A stretch of DNA of 59,872 nucleotides from Cupriavidus numazuensis (GTDB taxonomy: Bacteria > Pseudomonadota > Gammaproteobacteria > Burkholderiales > Burkholderiaceae). The translations under genes and the position numbers were made by a program. Positions within the stretch are counted from its first letter, which is position 1. Every line of letters starts with the position of its first letter. Shown here piece by piece: positions 33,678-43,732 of the stretch. The notes under the pieces are model-generated. The model saw only the letters and a list, made by a program, of their open reading frames with translations, had not been told where the DNA came from and made no database searches. The stretch spans positions 1-59,872 of the forward strand of contig NZ_CAJPVI010000055.1 of the NCBI RefSeq assembly GCF_905397435.1. The letters are read 5' to 3'.

Positions 33678-33701
33678 GCTGCCGCCCCGAAGGGCGGCAG
33701 C
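33678..33701 (-). terminator. Hairpin after pntB
   Basis: GCTGCCGCCC (33678-33687) and GGGCGGCAGC (33692-33701) form a perfect stem around CGAA. It lies just beyond the pntB stop on the minus strand. The T content after it is low, so termination is only probable. Confidence 0.55.
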
Positions 33702-33747
33702 GTGGCGCATCAGGCACGAATTCGCGATTCGCCTGTAGCGCCCGTGG

Positions 33748-35223
33748 TTATTCCACGGCCTTGAACATGTCCTCGACCACCTTCTTGGCGTCGCCGAACA
33801 CCATCATGGTCTTGTCCATGTAGAACAGCTCGTTGTCCAGGCCCGCGTAGCCGGCCGCCATCGAACGCTTGTTCACGATGATGGTCTTGGCCTTGTACGC
33901 TTCCAGGATCGGCATGCCCGCGATCGGCGACTTCGGGTCCGTCTTGGCCGACGGGTTCACCACGTCGTTGGCGCCGAGCACCAGCACCACGTCGGCCTGG
34001 CCGAACTCGCTGTTGATGTCTTCCATCTCGAAGACCATGTCGTACGGCACTTCGGCTTCCGCCAGCAGCACGTTCATGTGGCCCGGCATGCGGCCCGCCA
34101 CCGGGTGGATCGCGTACTTCACCGTCACGCCCTTCTCGGTCAGCTTCTCGGTCAGTTCCTTGAGCGCATGCTGGGCGCGTGCCACCGCCAGGCCATAGCC
34201 CGGCACGATGATCACGGTCTCGGCATTGCCCATCAGAAAGGCCGCATCGTCGGCGGAGCCCGACTTCACGTTGCGCTGGGCCTGCGCACCGGCCGCGCCG
34301 GCCGCGGCCGCTTCGCCGCCGAAGCCGCCCAGGATCACGTTGAAGAACGAGCGGTTCATCGCCTTGCACATGATGTACGAGAGGATGGCACCGGACGAAC
34401 CCACCAGCGAGCCGGCGATGATCAGCATCGGGTTGTTCAGCGAGAAGCCGATGCCAGCCGCCGCCCAGCCCGAGTACGAGTTCAGCATCGAGACCACCAC
34501 CGGCATATCGGCGCCGCCGATCGGGATGATGATCAGCACGCCGAGCACGAAGGCGATGGCCAGCATCACCAGGAACGGCAGCCAGTCCTGCGTCATGAAG
34601 AACGCAATGCCGAAGCCGACCATGGCGACGGCCAGCGCCAGGTTCAGCATGTGCTGGCCCGCGAACACCACCGGCGCGCCCTGGAACAGGCGGAACTTGT
34701 AGCGCCCGGCCAGCTTGCCGAAGGCGATCACCGAACCGGAGAACGTAATCGCACCGACGAAGCAGCCGATGAACAGTTCGATGCGGTTGCCCAGCGGGAT
34801 CTCATGCGACCCCGCGGGCGCGATGCCGAAGGCCGAAGGCTCGGCCACCGCGGCCACGGCGATGAACACCGCCGCGAGACCGATCAGCGAGTGCATTGCC
34901 GCGACCAGTTCGGGCATCTTGGTCATCTCGACCTTCTTCGCCACGTAGGCGCCGATGCCGCCGCCCACCACCAGCGCGCCGAAGATCAGCGCCAGGCCCG
35001 AAGCGACCGAAGACTGCGCCGTGCCGGCCGCGAGGAATTCGTTCTTGAGCTTGATGATCAGCACCAGCGTCGTAACCACGGCAATGGCCATGCCGATCAT
35101 GCCGAAGGCATTGCCTTTGCGGGCCGATGCCGGGTGCGAAAGCCCCTTGAGCGCCTGGATGAAGCAGACCGAGGCGATCAGGTAGAGCAGGGTGACAAGG
35201 TTCATGCTGACGAGTTCGGTCAT
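33748..35223 (-). CDS. pntB: NAD(P) transhydrogenase subunit beta
   Basis: A 491-residue inner-membrane subunit of proton-translocating transhydrogenase, which makes NADPH from NADH using the proton gradient. The N-terminal half has about nine membrane helices. The C-terminal NADP-binding domain III shows VIIVPGYGLAVARAQHAL, YAIHPVAGRMPGHMNVLLAEA, LVLGANDVVNPSAKTDP and RSMAAGYAGLDNELF, all diagnostic. The start is ATG 35223 (MTELVSMNLVTLLYL), sharing one base with the pntAB stop. The frame runs open upstream in the wrong sense for pntB. Confidence 0.97.
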   Translation of the reverse strand: MTELVSMNLVTLLYLIASVCFIQALKGLSHPASARKGNAFGMIGMAIAVVTTLVLIIKLKNEFLAAGTAQSSVASGLALIFGALVVGGGIGAYVAKKVEMTKMPELVAAMHSLIGLAAVFIAVAAVAEPSAFGIAPAGSHEIPLGNRIELFIGCFVGAITFSGSVIAFGKLAGRYKFRLFQGAPVVFAGQHMLNLALAVAMVGFGIAFFMTQDWLPFLVMLAIAFVLGVLIIIPIGGADMPVVVSMLNSYSGWAAAGIGFSLNNPMLIIAGSLVGSSGAILSYIMCKAMNRSFFNVILGGFGGEAAAAGAAGAQAQRNVKSGSADDAAFLMGNAETVIIVPGYGLAVARAQHALKELTEKLTEKGVTVKYAIHPVAGRMPGHMNVLLAEAEVPYDMVFEMEDINSEFGQADVVLVLGANDVVNPSAKTDPKSPIAGMPILEAYKAKTIIVNKRSMAAGYAGLDNELFYMDKTMMVFGDAKKVVEDMFKAVE

Positions 35224-35546
35224 CACGCACCTCCCTTCGCGCCGGCCTTGGCCTTCGGCTCTTTCTTCTTGAACATCTCCAGCATGCGCTGCGTGACCAG
35301 GAAGCCGCCGAACACGTTGACGGCAGCCAGGGCCACTGCCAGCGTGCCCATGATGCGGCCCGTGGCGCCCTCGGTCAGGCCGGCGGCCAGCATGGCGCCG
35401 ACGATGATGATGGCCGAGATCGCATTCGTCACGGCCATCAGCGGGGTGTGCAGCGCGGGCGTTACCGTCCACACCACGTGGTAACCCACGTAGATCGCCA
35501 GCACAAAGATGATCAGGTTGATCACCGTGTGGTTCACCATCTCCAT
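35223..35546 (-). CDS. pntAB: NAD(P) transhydrogenase subunit alpha, membrane part
   Basis: A 107-residue protein with three or four membrane helices (HTVINLIIFVLAIYVGYHVVW; PLMAVTNAISAIIIVGAML; GTLAVALAAVNVFGGFLVTQRML), matching the C-terminal membrane portion of E. coli PntA as a separate polypeptide. This split is normal in many alpha- and beta-proteobacteria. A strong GGGAGGAG precedes the ATG. It is coupled to pntB by a one-base overlap. Confidence 0.95.
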   Translation of the reverse strand: MEMVNHTVINLIIFVLAIYVGYHVVWTVTPALHTPLMAVTNAISAIIIVGAMLAAGLTEGATGRIMGTLAVALAAVNVFGGFLVTQRMLEMFKKKEPKAKAGAKGGA

Positions 35547-35630
35547 CGACTTCTCCTCCCTTGCATTGAATCCTGGATGCCGCTTGTGTTCTTTGTCTGG
35601 AATGCGAACGACCGGGATGGCGTCGCCCCG

Positions 35631-36761
35631 CTACGGCGACTGTGCCAGCGCCGGTCCCTGCAATGCCGCCGCCGCGCCCGGAGCCGGGAACACCCGGGCC
35701 CAGTCGCGCTTCATGCTGACTACGGTCCAGCCGCGCTCGGATGCCGCGCGCAGCGACGCGCCGTCGCTTTCCGCATACGCCGATTCGCGTTCGGCGTCGT
35801 CATGGTTGACCAGCAGCTGGAACGACGGTCCCTTGCGTGCCTGCGAGTACGACAGCATGGCGATATCGCCCTTGCCGCCGACATTGCCCGCCGCGAACAC
35901 TGGCCGCTTGCCGATCTGCAGCGCAATGTTCACCGGCTTCATCTGTTTGTCGTTGAAGCTTTCGATCTTCGGTTCGCGCCAGATCTCGTTGTCGCGGCCG
36001 CTTTCACGGAACTGCGCGGCGACCCGTGAGCCGATGACCTGTTGCGGGGGGATACCATAGTAGGACTGCGAGACGACGCGCATGAAGTCCGTCGTGCCGC
36101 CCGAGCAGATCCAGGTCTGGTAGCCGTGCGCGCGCAGCAGCGCCAGCAGTTCCAGCATCGGCTGGTAAGTGCCTTCGCGCAGCGAGGCCTTCGTTTTCGG
36201 GTGACGCGCATTGGCGAAGTAGCGCCGCGCGTCTTCCTGGAAGCTATCGAGGGAGGTGTTGCCGTAAAGCTCGTTGAGCAGGCGCACGGCGCCCGCTTCC
36301 CCGGTGGATTTGAAATAGGCCGCGGGGTCGGCCAGGAATTCCTTGTAGGGCGATCGTCCGGCCAGTGCCGGCTCGGCCCGCGCACGCTCCTGCGCACGGT
36401 TGATCACGAACAGCAGTTCGACCACCGGATCTTCGCGCCACAGCGTGCCGTCGTTATCGAACACGGCGATGCGGTCCTCGGGCGCAACGAATTCGGGGCT
36501 GCCCGGCGTAGTGGTCTTGCTGACGAAATTCAGGACGGATTGCTTGGCGGCGCCGTCGCGCCAGGCGGGCAGGGGGTCAAGCAGCTTCGGGCCGCTGGTG
36601 GCCGCAGTGCTGGCGGTATCGGTCTTGCCGCCGCCAGATGTACTGCAGGCCGCGCACAGCGCCAGCAGTCCGATGCCGGCGGCCTGCGCGAACCGCATGC
36701 CAAGGCGGGCACCCCATGGTGCCGCCTTCGCTGCGGAATCCCAACACAGGCTGGCCGCCAT
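35631..36761 (-). CDS. HAD-family hydrolase, probable lipoprotein, inside the pnt operon
   Basis: A 376-residue haloacid dehalogenase-superfamily phosphatase-like protein. Motif I is RIAVFDNDGTLW near residue 100, motif II is likely CSGGTTDFM, and motif III/IV is NVGGKGDIAML. The N-terminus has a hydrophobic segment AAGIGLLALCAACS resembling a lipoprotein signal, with a Ser/Gly/Thr-rich linker after it, suggesting export and membrane anchoring. The start may be at 36761 or at the internal ATG 36698. It sits between pntAA (27 bases upstream) and pntAB (84 bases downstream) on the same strand, interrupting the usual contiguous order. Substrate is unknown. Confidence 0.8.
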   Translation of the reverse strand: MAASLCWDSAAKAAPWGARLGMRFAQAAGIGLLALCAACSTSGGGKTDTASTAATSGPKLLDPLPAWRDGAAKQSVLNFVSKTTTPGSPEFVAPEDRIAVFDNDGTLWREDPVVELLFVINRAQERARAEPALAGRSPYKEFLADPAAYFKSTGEAGAVRLLNELYGNTSLDSFQEDARRYFANARHPKTKASLREGTYQPMLELLALLRAHGYQTWICSGGTTDFMRVVSQSYYGIPPQQVIGSRVAAQFRESGRDNEIWREPKIESFNDKQMKPVNIALQIGKRPVFAAGNVGGKGDIAMLSYSQARKGPSFQLLVNHDDAERESAYAESDGASLRAASERGWTVVSMKRDWARVFPAPGAAAALQGPALAQSP

Positions 36762-36788
36762 GCGCTTAGACCTGGGTGCCAGGAAGTC

Positions 36789-37916
<1,128 letters not shown>

Positions 37917-38044
37917 TTTCTCCTTTTGCTGGCGTCATATCTGGTGGGCGAGCCGACGTCTGGCCCGTTGTACGCTCCCAACTGTTGACAGCCGCAGCGC
38001 ACAATTTTTCACGCAGCTTACAGGAATCTGACGTTTGTTGGTGA

Positions 38045-38056
38045 CCGACCGGTCGG
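38045..38056. promoter_or_regulatory. Palindrome CCGACCGGTCGG upstream of pnt
   Basis: A perfect 12-base palindrome about 130 bases before pntAA and 90 before the NUDIX gene. Sites of this form (ACCGACCGGTCGGT-like) are common TetR-family operators. No tetR gene is adjacent, so the regulator, if any, is elsewhere. Confidence 0.4.
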
Positions 38057-38147
38057 GTTTTGGCGAAGCGCCACGTGACTGCCTCGGCGCCCGTCGCCGC
38101 GCTGCACAATGCCCGTGCAACCGGTAAAATGCCGGATTGCCTAAAAA

Positions 38148-38648
38148 ATGTGCACCATGCCCACTGACTGGAATGCCAGCGTGACGGTTGCCGCGGTCAT
38201 CGAGCGCGGCGGCCGCTTTCTGCTGGTGGAAGAAGAAACCCGTGACGGCCTGCGGCTGAACCAGCCGGCGGGCCATCTCGATCCCGGCGAAAGCCTGATC
38301 CGCGCCGTCATCCGCGAAACGCTGGAAGAGACCGCGCACACGTTCGAGCCGCGCGCGCTGCTCGGCTGCTACATGGGCCGGGCGCTATCGTCGCGCACCG
38401 ATACGGACGTGACCTATGTGCGCTTCGCGTTCACGGGCGACCTGGGTTCGCTCGACGCCGGCCGCCAGCTCGATACCGGCATCGTGCGCACCGTGTGGAT
38501 GAGCGCCGATGAAATTCGCGCCTGCCCGGAACGCCACCGCACGCCGCTGGTTCTCGCTTGCGTGGAAGACTATCTGGCCGGCAAGCGCTTTGCGCTCGAC
38601 GCGCTCTACACGCACCCGTCGGTACTCGCCACCGGAGCGGCATCGTGA
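38148..38648 (+). CDS. NUDIX hydrolase (NudJ-like)
   Basis: A 166-residue NUDIX protein. The box GHLDPGESLIRAVIRETLEE, with T-A after it, fits Gx5Ex7REx2EEx, with Ala where Gly is usual at the end. The N-terminus SVTVAAVIERGGRFLLVEEE is typical. NudJ-type enzymes hydrolyse nucleoside di/triphosphates and thiamine pyrophosphate precursors. Its stop overlaps the GTG start of mnmA by four bases, an arrangement conserved in many proteobacteria. ATG 38157 is an alternative start. TAAAAT at 38125-38130 is a likely -10. Confidence 0.9.
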   Translation: MCTMPTDWNASVTVAAVIERGGRFLLVEEETRDGLRLNQPAGHLDPGESLIRAVIRETLEETAHTFEPRALLGCYMGRALSSRTDTDVTYVRFAFTGDLGSLDAGRQLDTGIVRTVWMSADEIRACPERHRTPLVLACVEDYLAGKRFALDALYTHPSVLATGAAS

Positions 38649-39733
38649 GCGGCAAGCGTGTCGTAGTGGGCATGTCGGGCGGGGTCGATTCGTCGGTCAC
38701 CGCATGGCTGCTCAAGCAGCAGGGCTACGAGGTCATCGGCCTGTTCATGAAGAACTGGGAAGACGATGACGACAGCGAGTACTGCTCCACGCGACAGGAC
38801 TGGCTCGACGTGGTGTCGGTGGCCGACCTGATCGGCGTCGACGTCGAAGCGGTCAACTTCGCGGCCGAGTACAAGGACCGCGTGTTCGCCGATTTCCTGC
38901 GCGAGTATTCGGCGGGCCGTACGCCGAACCCGGACGTGCTGTGCAATGCCGAGATCAAATTCAAGGCGTTCCTCGACCACGCCATGTCGCTTGGTGCAGA
39001 GACCATCGCCACGGGCCACTATGCGCGCGTGCGGCAGAACGCGGCCGGCCGTTTCGAGCTGCTCAAGGCGCTCGATCACACCAAGGATCAGAGTTACTTC
39101 CTGCATCGACTGAATCAGGCGCAGCTCTCGCGCACGCTGTTCCCGCTCGGAGAGATTCCGAAGACGCGCGTGCGCGAGATCGCTGCGGAAATCGGCCTGC
39201 CAAACGCGAAGAAAAAGGACTCGACCGGCATCTGTTTCATCGGCGAGCGGCCATTCCGCGATTTCCTGAATCGCTACCTGCCGACCAAGCCGGGACCGAT
39301 GAAGACGCCGGATGGCAAGGTGGTCGGCGAGCACATCGGGCTGGCGTTCTACACGCTGGGCCAGCGCAAGGGCATCGGCCTCGGCGGCAGCCGCGAGGGC
39401 AGTGGCGACGCGTGGTACGTGGCGCGCAAGGACATGGCGGCGAACACGCTTTATGTCGTGCAGGGACATGACCATCCGTGGCTGCTCACGCCCACGCTGG
39501 TCGCCGCCGATCTGTCATGGGTGGCGGGCGAGCCGCCAATTGCCGGAGCATCGATGGCAGCCAAGACGCGCTATCGCCAGAGCGATGCGCCCTGCGTGGT
39601 CGATGCGGTCGATGTCAATACGCTGAAGCTTGCGTTTGCTGAAGCGCAGTGGGCCGTCACGCCGGGCCAGTCGGCAGTGCTGTACGACGGCGATATCTGC
39701 CTCGGTGGCGGCATCATCCAGTCGGCGCAGTAA
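38645..39733 (+). CDS. mnmA: tRNA-specific 2-thiouridylase
   Basis: A 362-residue enzyme that thiolates U34 of tRNA for Lys, Glu and Gln. It has the PP-loop MSGGVDSSVTAWLL near the N-terminus, LFMKNWEDDDDSEYCSTRQDW, the catalytic cysteines in NPDVLCNAEIKF and STGICFIGERPF, and GQRKGIGLGG. I start at GTG 38645, which overlaps the NUDIX stop (GTGA) and gives the family N-terminus (VSGKRVVVGMSGG). A long terminator follows. Confidence 0.96.
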   Translation: MSGKRVVVGMSGGVDSSVTAWLLKQQGYEVIGLFMKNWEDDDDSEYCSTRQDWLDVVSVADLIGVDVEAVNFAAEYKDRVFADFLREYSAGRTPNPDVLCNAEIKFKAFLDHAMSLGAETIATGHYARVRQNAAGRFELLKALDHTKDQSYFLHRLNQAQLSRTLFPLGEIPKTRVREIAAEIGLPNAKKKDSTGICFIGERPFRDFLNRYLPTKPGPMKTPDGKVVGEHIGLAFYTLGQRKGIGLGGSREGSGDAWYVARKDMAANTLYVVQGHDHPWLLTPTLVAADLSWVAGEPPIAGASMAAKTRYRQSDAPCVVDAVDVNTLKLAFAEAQWAVTPGQSAVLYDGDICLGGGIIQSAQ

Positions 39734-39751
39734 GCAGGTTGTGCCGTCAGA

Positions 39752-39787
39752 AAGCAGAAACGCCCGCATTCGCGGGCGTTTCTGCTT
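39752..39787. terminator. Bidirectional terminator between mnmA and GST gene
   Basis: AAGCAGAAACGCCCGC (39752-39767) and GCGGGCGTTTCTGCTT (39772-39787) form a perfect 16-base stem around ATTC. The genes on each side converge on it. Confidence 0.93.
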
Positions 39788-39799
39788 CCGGGGCCTGGC

Positions 39800-40414
39800 T
39801 CAGGCCTGCGGTGGTTCGGTGTCGATGAACGACTGGCGCTTGGCCAGTTTTTCGTGGTACGTCGCCAGGTTCGGATGGCGCTCGCGCCAGTTGATTTCCG
39901 GGAAGCGGAAGTCCAGATAGGACAGCGCGCAGCCCACGGCCACATCGGCCAGCGAATAGTGGTTGCCGCTGCACCACTGACGATCCGCCAGGTTGTTCGA
40001 CATGGCGACCAGCGCGGCGTTGATCTTGCCCAGCTGACGCTGCACCCAGCGCTCGCTGCGCTCGTGCGGTTCGCGTTGGGTGTTCTCCAGGCGCGCGAGC
40101 AGCGCGGCATCGAGCAGGCCGTCGGCCAGCGCTTCCCAGCAGCGCACTTCGAGGCGTTCCCGGCCGCCCTGCGGAATCAGGCGGCTGACCGGGGTCAGCG
40201 TGTCCACGTATTCGACAATCACGCGCGAGTCATAGATCGAACTGCCGTCTTCCATGACCAGGCAAGGCACCTTGCCGAGCGGATTGTATTGGCCGATCAC
40301 CGTGTCGGCTGACCAGACGTTCTCTTCGATCAACTGGTAGTCGATCTTCTTTTCCGCCATCACTACGCGCACCTTGCGCGCGTAGGGACTGGTTTGGGAC
40401 GCGAACAGCTTCAT
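39800..40414 (-). CDS. Glutathione S-transferase family protein
   Basis: A 204-residue protein with an N-terminal thioredoxin-like domain (FASQTSPYARKVRVVMAEKKIDYQLI; then GKVPCLVMEDGSSIYDSRVI, the glutathione gamma-glutamyl site) and an all-helical C-terminal domain. It resembles YibF/GstB-type bacterial GSTs with a catalytic-site Ser in the TSPYARKVR loop. Substrate is unknown. GAGGGGAG precedes the ATG. A long inverted repeat lies 16 bases upstream of the start codon and could affect its transcript. Confidence 0.92.
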   Translation of the reverse strand: MKLFASQTSPYARKVRVVMAEKKIDYQLIEENVWSADTVIGQYNPLGKVPCLVMEDGSSIYDSRVIVEYVDTLTPVSRLIPQGGRERLEVRCWEALADGLLDAALLARLENTQREPHERSERWVQRQLGKINAALVAMSNNLADRQWCSGNHYSLADVAVGCALSYLDFRFPEINWRERHPNLATYHEKLAKRQSFIDTEPPQA

Positions 40415-40430
40415 TTTCTCCCCTCGAGCT

Positions 40431-40509
40431 TGTTATGAAGTGCATCGACGCTCGGCGGCAAGCTGCGCAGGAGCCTCGGGGCCATGCTTGCCCGATGCAC
40501 TTCATAACA
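40431..40509. repeat. 79-base element with perfect 17-bp terminal inverted repeats
   Basis: TGTTATGAAGTGCATCG (40431-40447) and CGATGCACTTCATAACA (40493-40509) are exact reverse complements. Inside, GGCAAGC (40457-40463) and GCTTGCC (40486-40492) form a second inverted pair adjoining the right arm. The element lies in the GST leader or promoter region. It has no T-tract toward GST. It could be a structured RNA leader, an operator pair, or a very short MITE-like element. Confidence 0.85.
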
Positions 40510-40782
40510 GGCTAGCGGAACGGCGAGCGCGAGTATACCCGCGCCGCATGGCGAATGAGTCCTCCCGAACGGATGTCCCATGGCGATGCTGCAGCGTTAC
40601 CCCGGTATCGGGGCATGGGTGGTAAAATCGCCCGTTGCGCGGCGCCGGCCCGTCAGCGCCGTCAGCCGCAGGACATCCGCGGTGCGGCGTATCGGCCGCT
40701 TGCCAACTGCCCGCGGGGCGCTCCCCGCGCATGGCGCGCGCCTGCGATCCATCCCGTACCCCCATTCTCCCCGGTTGCCAGC
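40510..40782 (+). promoter_or_regulatory. purB upstream region with candidate -10 at 40623
   Basis: GGTAAAATCGCCC at 40621-40633 holds a TAAAAT box (40623-40628) of the type seen before several other genes here. It would give a leader of about 150 bases before purB. Nothing else is recognisable in this stretch. Confidence 0.4.
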
Positions 40783-42159
40783 ATGTCCACCTCTTCGCTT
40801 TCGCCGCTCACCGCCCTGTCCCCCATCGATGGTCGCTATGCCTCCAAGGCCGATGCGCTGCGCGAATGGCTGTCCGAAGCGGCCTTCATGCGTAACCGCG
40901 TCAAGGTCGAGGTGCACTGGCTGATCGCGCTGGCCCAGGCTGGCCTGCCCGATATGCCGAAGTTCTCGGCGGCCTCGGAAGCCGCACTGCTGGCACTCGT
41001 GGACAAGTTCAGCGAGGCCGATGCCGCCCGCATCAAGGAAATCGAAGCCGTCACCAACCATGACGTGAAGGCCGTCGAGTACTGGCTCAAGGAGCAGGTC
41101 AAGGGCAACGCCGAACTCGAAGCGGCGAGCGAATTCATCCACTTCGCCTGCACCTCGGAAGACATCAACAACACTTCGCACGGCATGATGCTCAAGGGCG
41201 CGCGCGAGGGTGTCGTCGTGCCGGCGCTCAAGCGTGTGCAGGCCCGCCTGGTCGAACTGGCGAAGCTCAATGCCACGCAGCCGATGCTGTCGCGCACCCA
41301 CGGCCAGCCGGCCAGCCCGACCACGCTCGGCAAGGAAATGGCCAACGTGGCCGCGCGCCTGGCCCGTGCGATCGAACGTATCGAGCGCGTGGAACTGCTC
41401 GGCAAGATGAATGGCGCAGTCGGCAACTACAACGCCCACCTGTCGGCTTACCCGACGTTCGACTGGGAAGCGTTCTCGAAGCAGGTCATCGAAACCCGCC
41501 TGGGCCTGACCTTCAACCCGTACACCATCCAGATCGAGCCGCACGACTACATGGCCGAGCTGTTCGATGCCGTGGCGCGCGCCAACACCATCCTGCTGGA
41601 CCTGAACCGCGATATCTGGGGCTATATCTCGGTGGGCTATTTCAAGCAGAAGACCAAGGCCGGCGAGATCGGTTCGTCGACCATGCCGCACAAGGTCAAC
41701 CCGATCGACTTCGAGAACTCGGAAGGCAACCTGGGCCTGGCCAACGCGGTGCTGCGCCACCTGTCCGAGAAGCTGCCGGTGTCGCGCTGGCAGCGTGACC
41801 TGACCGACTCGACCGTACTGCGCAACATCGGCGTGGCGTTCGGCTACAGCCTGCTGGCCTACGAGGCCTGCCTGCGCGGCCTGGGCAAGCTGGAAACCAA
41901 CCCCGAGCGCCTGAACGAAGACCTCGACAACTGCTGGGAAGTGCTGGCCGAGCCGGTGCAGACCGTGATGCGCCGCTTCGGCGTGCCGAACCCGTACGAG
42001 CAGCTCAAGGAGCTGACCCGCGGCAAGGGCATTTCGCGCGAAGCGCTGCAGACGTTCATTACCGGCCTGGCCATTCCGCAGGATGCCAAGGACCTGCTGC
42101 TGGCGATGACGCCGGCCAGCTACATCGGCAAGGCAGTGGTGCTGGCCGAGCGGATCTGA
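40783..42159 (+). CDS. purB: Adenylosuccinate lyase
   Basis: A 458-residue homotetrameric enzyme of purine synthesis, acting on SAICAR and adenylosuccinate. It opens LSPLTALSPIDGRYASKADALREW, has FACTSEDINNTSHGMML, the catalytic-loop signature SSTMPHKVNPIDFENSEGN and WQRDLTDSTVLRNIGVAFG. Length matches E. coli PurB (456). The frame is open to 40555, but ATG 40783 is the family start. A terminator follows. Confidence 0.97.
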   Translation: MSTSSLSPLTALSPIDGRYASKADALREWLSEAAFMRNRVKVEVHWLIALAQAGLPDMPKFSAASEAALLALVDKFSEADAARIKEIEAVTNHDVKAVEYWLKEQVKGNAELEAASEFIHFACTSEDINNTSHGMMLKGAREGVVVPALKRVQARLVELAKLNATQPMLSRTHGQPASPTTLGKEMANVAARLARAIERIERVELLGKMNGAVGNYNAHLSAYPTFDWEAFSKQVIETRLGLTFNPYTIQIEPHDYMAELFDAVARANTILLDLNRDIWGYISVGYFKQKTKAGEIGSSTMPHKVNPIDFENSEGNLGLANAVLRHLSEKLPVSRWQRDLTDSTVLRNIGVAFGYSLLAYEACLRGLGKLETNPERLNEDLDNCWEVLAEPVQTVMRRFGVPNPYEQLKELTRGKGISREALQTFITGLAIPQDAKDLLLAMTPASYIGKAVVLAERI

Positions 42160-42186
42160 TCTGCCGCTGTTCCAGCCGGCAATGAG

Positions 42187-42214
42187 AAAGCCACCCCGAG
42201 GGGTGGCTTTTTTT
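42187..42214 (+). terminator. Terminator of purB
   Basis: AAAGCCACCCC (42187-42197), GA, GGGGTGGCTTT (42200-42210), then more T. Perfect stem with a T-run. Confidence 0.93.
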
Positions 42215-42414
42215 GTGCCTATCGAAATGATGGCCAGGCTTTTCCGTGCGGCAGAATGTCGCTTCAAATCATTTGAATAACTTAATTAAGGACTGTCCTT
42301 CATCTGCGCACAATCCGTCGCAATAATGCGAGAATCGTAAGCGCGGGGCCAGATCACCCGTTGCGGACTTACCCAAAGATTGTGAAACGCCCGCGACTCG
42401 GGCGGAGGAATTTG

Positions 42415-42966
42415 ATGCGTTCTAACGCTAATGCTGCAGGCTACGGTGCCACGGCCATCGGCCTGCACTGGATCATTGCCTTGCTGATTTTTGCCGCCTT
42501 CGGGCTCGGCTGGTACATGACCGGCATCCCGGGTCTGACGCCGACCAAGCTCAAGCTGTTTTCATGGCACAAATGGCTCGGCGTGACCGTGTTCGGCATT
42601 GCCGTGCTGCGCGTGCTCTGGCGAGCCACGCACGCTGCGCCGCCGGTGGCCGCCGGCACGCCGGCGTGGCAGGCGAAGGCGGCTGCGGGCGCTCACCACT
42701 TGCTTTACGTCCTGATTATCGTGGTCCCCATCACCGGCTATCTGTACAGCCTGGCAGCGGGTGTACCCGTGGTCTACCTGGGCTTGTGGAAGATGCCTGT
42801 GCTGATCGAACCCAACGATGCACTCAAGGAAGTCTTCAAGGCTGTGCACGTCTGGCTGAATTACCTGATGGCGTCCGTGGTGGCCGTGCATGCGGCCGCG
42901 GCCATCAAGCACCAGGTGGTCGATCGCGACGGCACGCTGGGCCGCATGCTGCCGTTCCTGCGCTAG
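42415..42966 (+). CDS. Cytochrome b561 family protein
   Basis: A 183-residue inner-membrane di-haem b protein with four helices. Candidate haem ligands are the His residues in AIGLHWIIALLIF, LFSWHKWLGVTVFG, AGAHHLLYVLIIVVP and KAVHVWLNYLMASVVAVHAAAAIKHQ. GGAGGA lies five bases before ATG 42415; a longer in-frame start at 42361 lacks one. Two YceI genes follow directly, a common association in which the b561 may pass electrons to or from quinone-like ligands of YceI proteins. Confidence 0.93.
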   Translation: MRSNANAAGYGATAIGLHWIIALLIFAAFGLGWYMTGIPGLTPTKLKLFSWHKWLGVTVFGIAVLRVLWRATHAAPPVAAGTPAWQAKAAAGAHHLLYVLIIVVPITGYLYSLAAGVPVVYLGLWKMPVLIEPNDALKEVFKAVHVWLNYLMASVVAVHAAAAIKHQVVDRDGTLGRMLPFLR

Positions 42967-43066
42967 TCCGCCAGGCCGCGCACTGCGGCAGTTGACGTTA
43001 TTCGGGAAGTCCCTTTTTCGGTTCTGATGCGCGGCGCAGGGCGCCGCCCACTGACAGGAGTCATTG

Positions 43067-43639
43067 ATGAAACGCATTCCCCGCCCCGGTTCGCTGCTGC
43101 TGGCCGCCGTGCTGGCCACTACCGGTTTTGCCGCGAACCTCGCCTGGGCGCAGATCGACGCCGCGAAGAGCTCGGTGACCGCAGTGGCGCGCCAGATCGG
43201 CGTGCCCATGGAGGGCAAGTTCAAGAAGTTCGATGCCAACGTCGACTTCGACCCGGCCAAGCTGGCAACGTCGTCGGCCAAGATCGAAATCGATGTGTCG
43301 AGCTTCGAGATTGCCGATGCCGAGACCACCAAGGAAGTGAAGGGCAAGGACTGGTTCGATGCGGCGAAGTATCCGAAGGCTGTGTTCCAGTCCACCGGCA
43401 TCAAGAACGGCACGCCGGGCAAGTACGAAGTCGCCGGCAAGCTGACCATCAAGGGCAAGACCCAGGACGTCGTGGTGCCGGCAACCTATCGCCAGGAAGG
43501 TGGTGCCCAGGTGTTCGACGGCGTGCTGCCGATCAAGCGCACGGTCTTCAATATCGGCGATGGCGAATGGAAGGACACTTCCGTGGTGGCCGACGACGTG
43601 CAGATCAAATTCCATATCGTGACGGCAGCAAAGAAGTGA
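43067..43639 (+). CDS. Periplasmic YceI family protein 1
   Basis: A 190-residue lipocalin-like YceI protein that binds polyisoprenoid or quinone-type lipids. The signal peptide (KRIPRPGSLLLAAVLATTGF) ends near AWAQ. The mature part begins IDAAKSSVTAVARQIGVPMEGKFKKF, followed by the YceI core (AAKYPKAVFQSTGIKNG; LTIKGKTQDVVVP). ACAGGAG precedes ATG 43067. It lies between cytochrome b561 and a second YceI gene, with which it shares only moderate similarity. Confidence 0.92.
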   Translation: MKRIPRPGSLLLAAVLATTGFAANLAWAQIDAAKSSVTAVARQIGVPMEGKFKKFDANVDFDPAKLATSSAKIEIDVSSFEIADAETTKEVKGKDWFDAAKYPKAVFQSTGIKNGTPGKYEVAGKLTIKGKTQDVVVPATYRQEGGAQVFDGVLPIKRTVFNIGDGEWKDTSVVADDVQIKFHIVTAAKK

Positions 43640-43732
43640 AAGACGTGAAGTCCGCATTGCCGGATTTCACGCGCTGAACAGCTGCTGCCATTCCCATTGA
43701 TGTTCCTCTCCAACCTTTTGTCGGGAGATACC

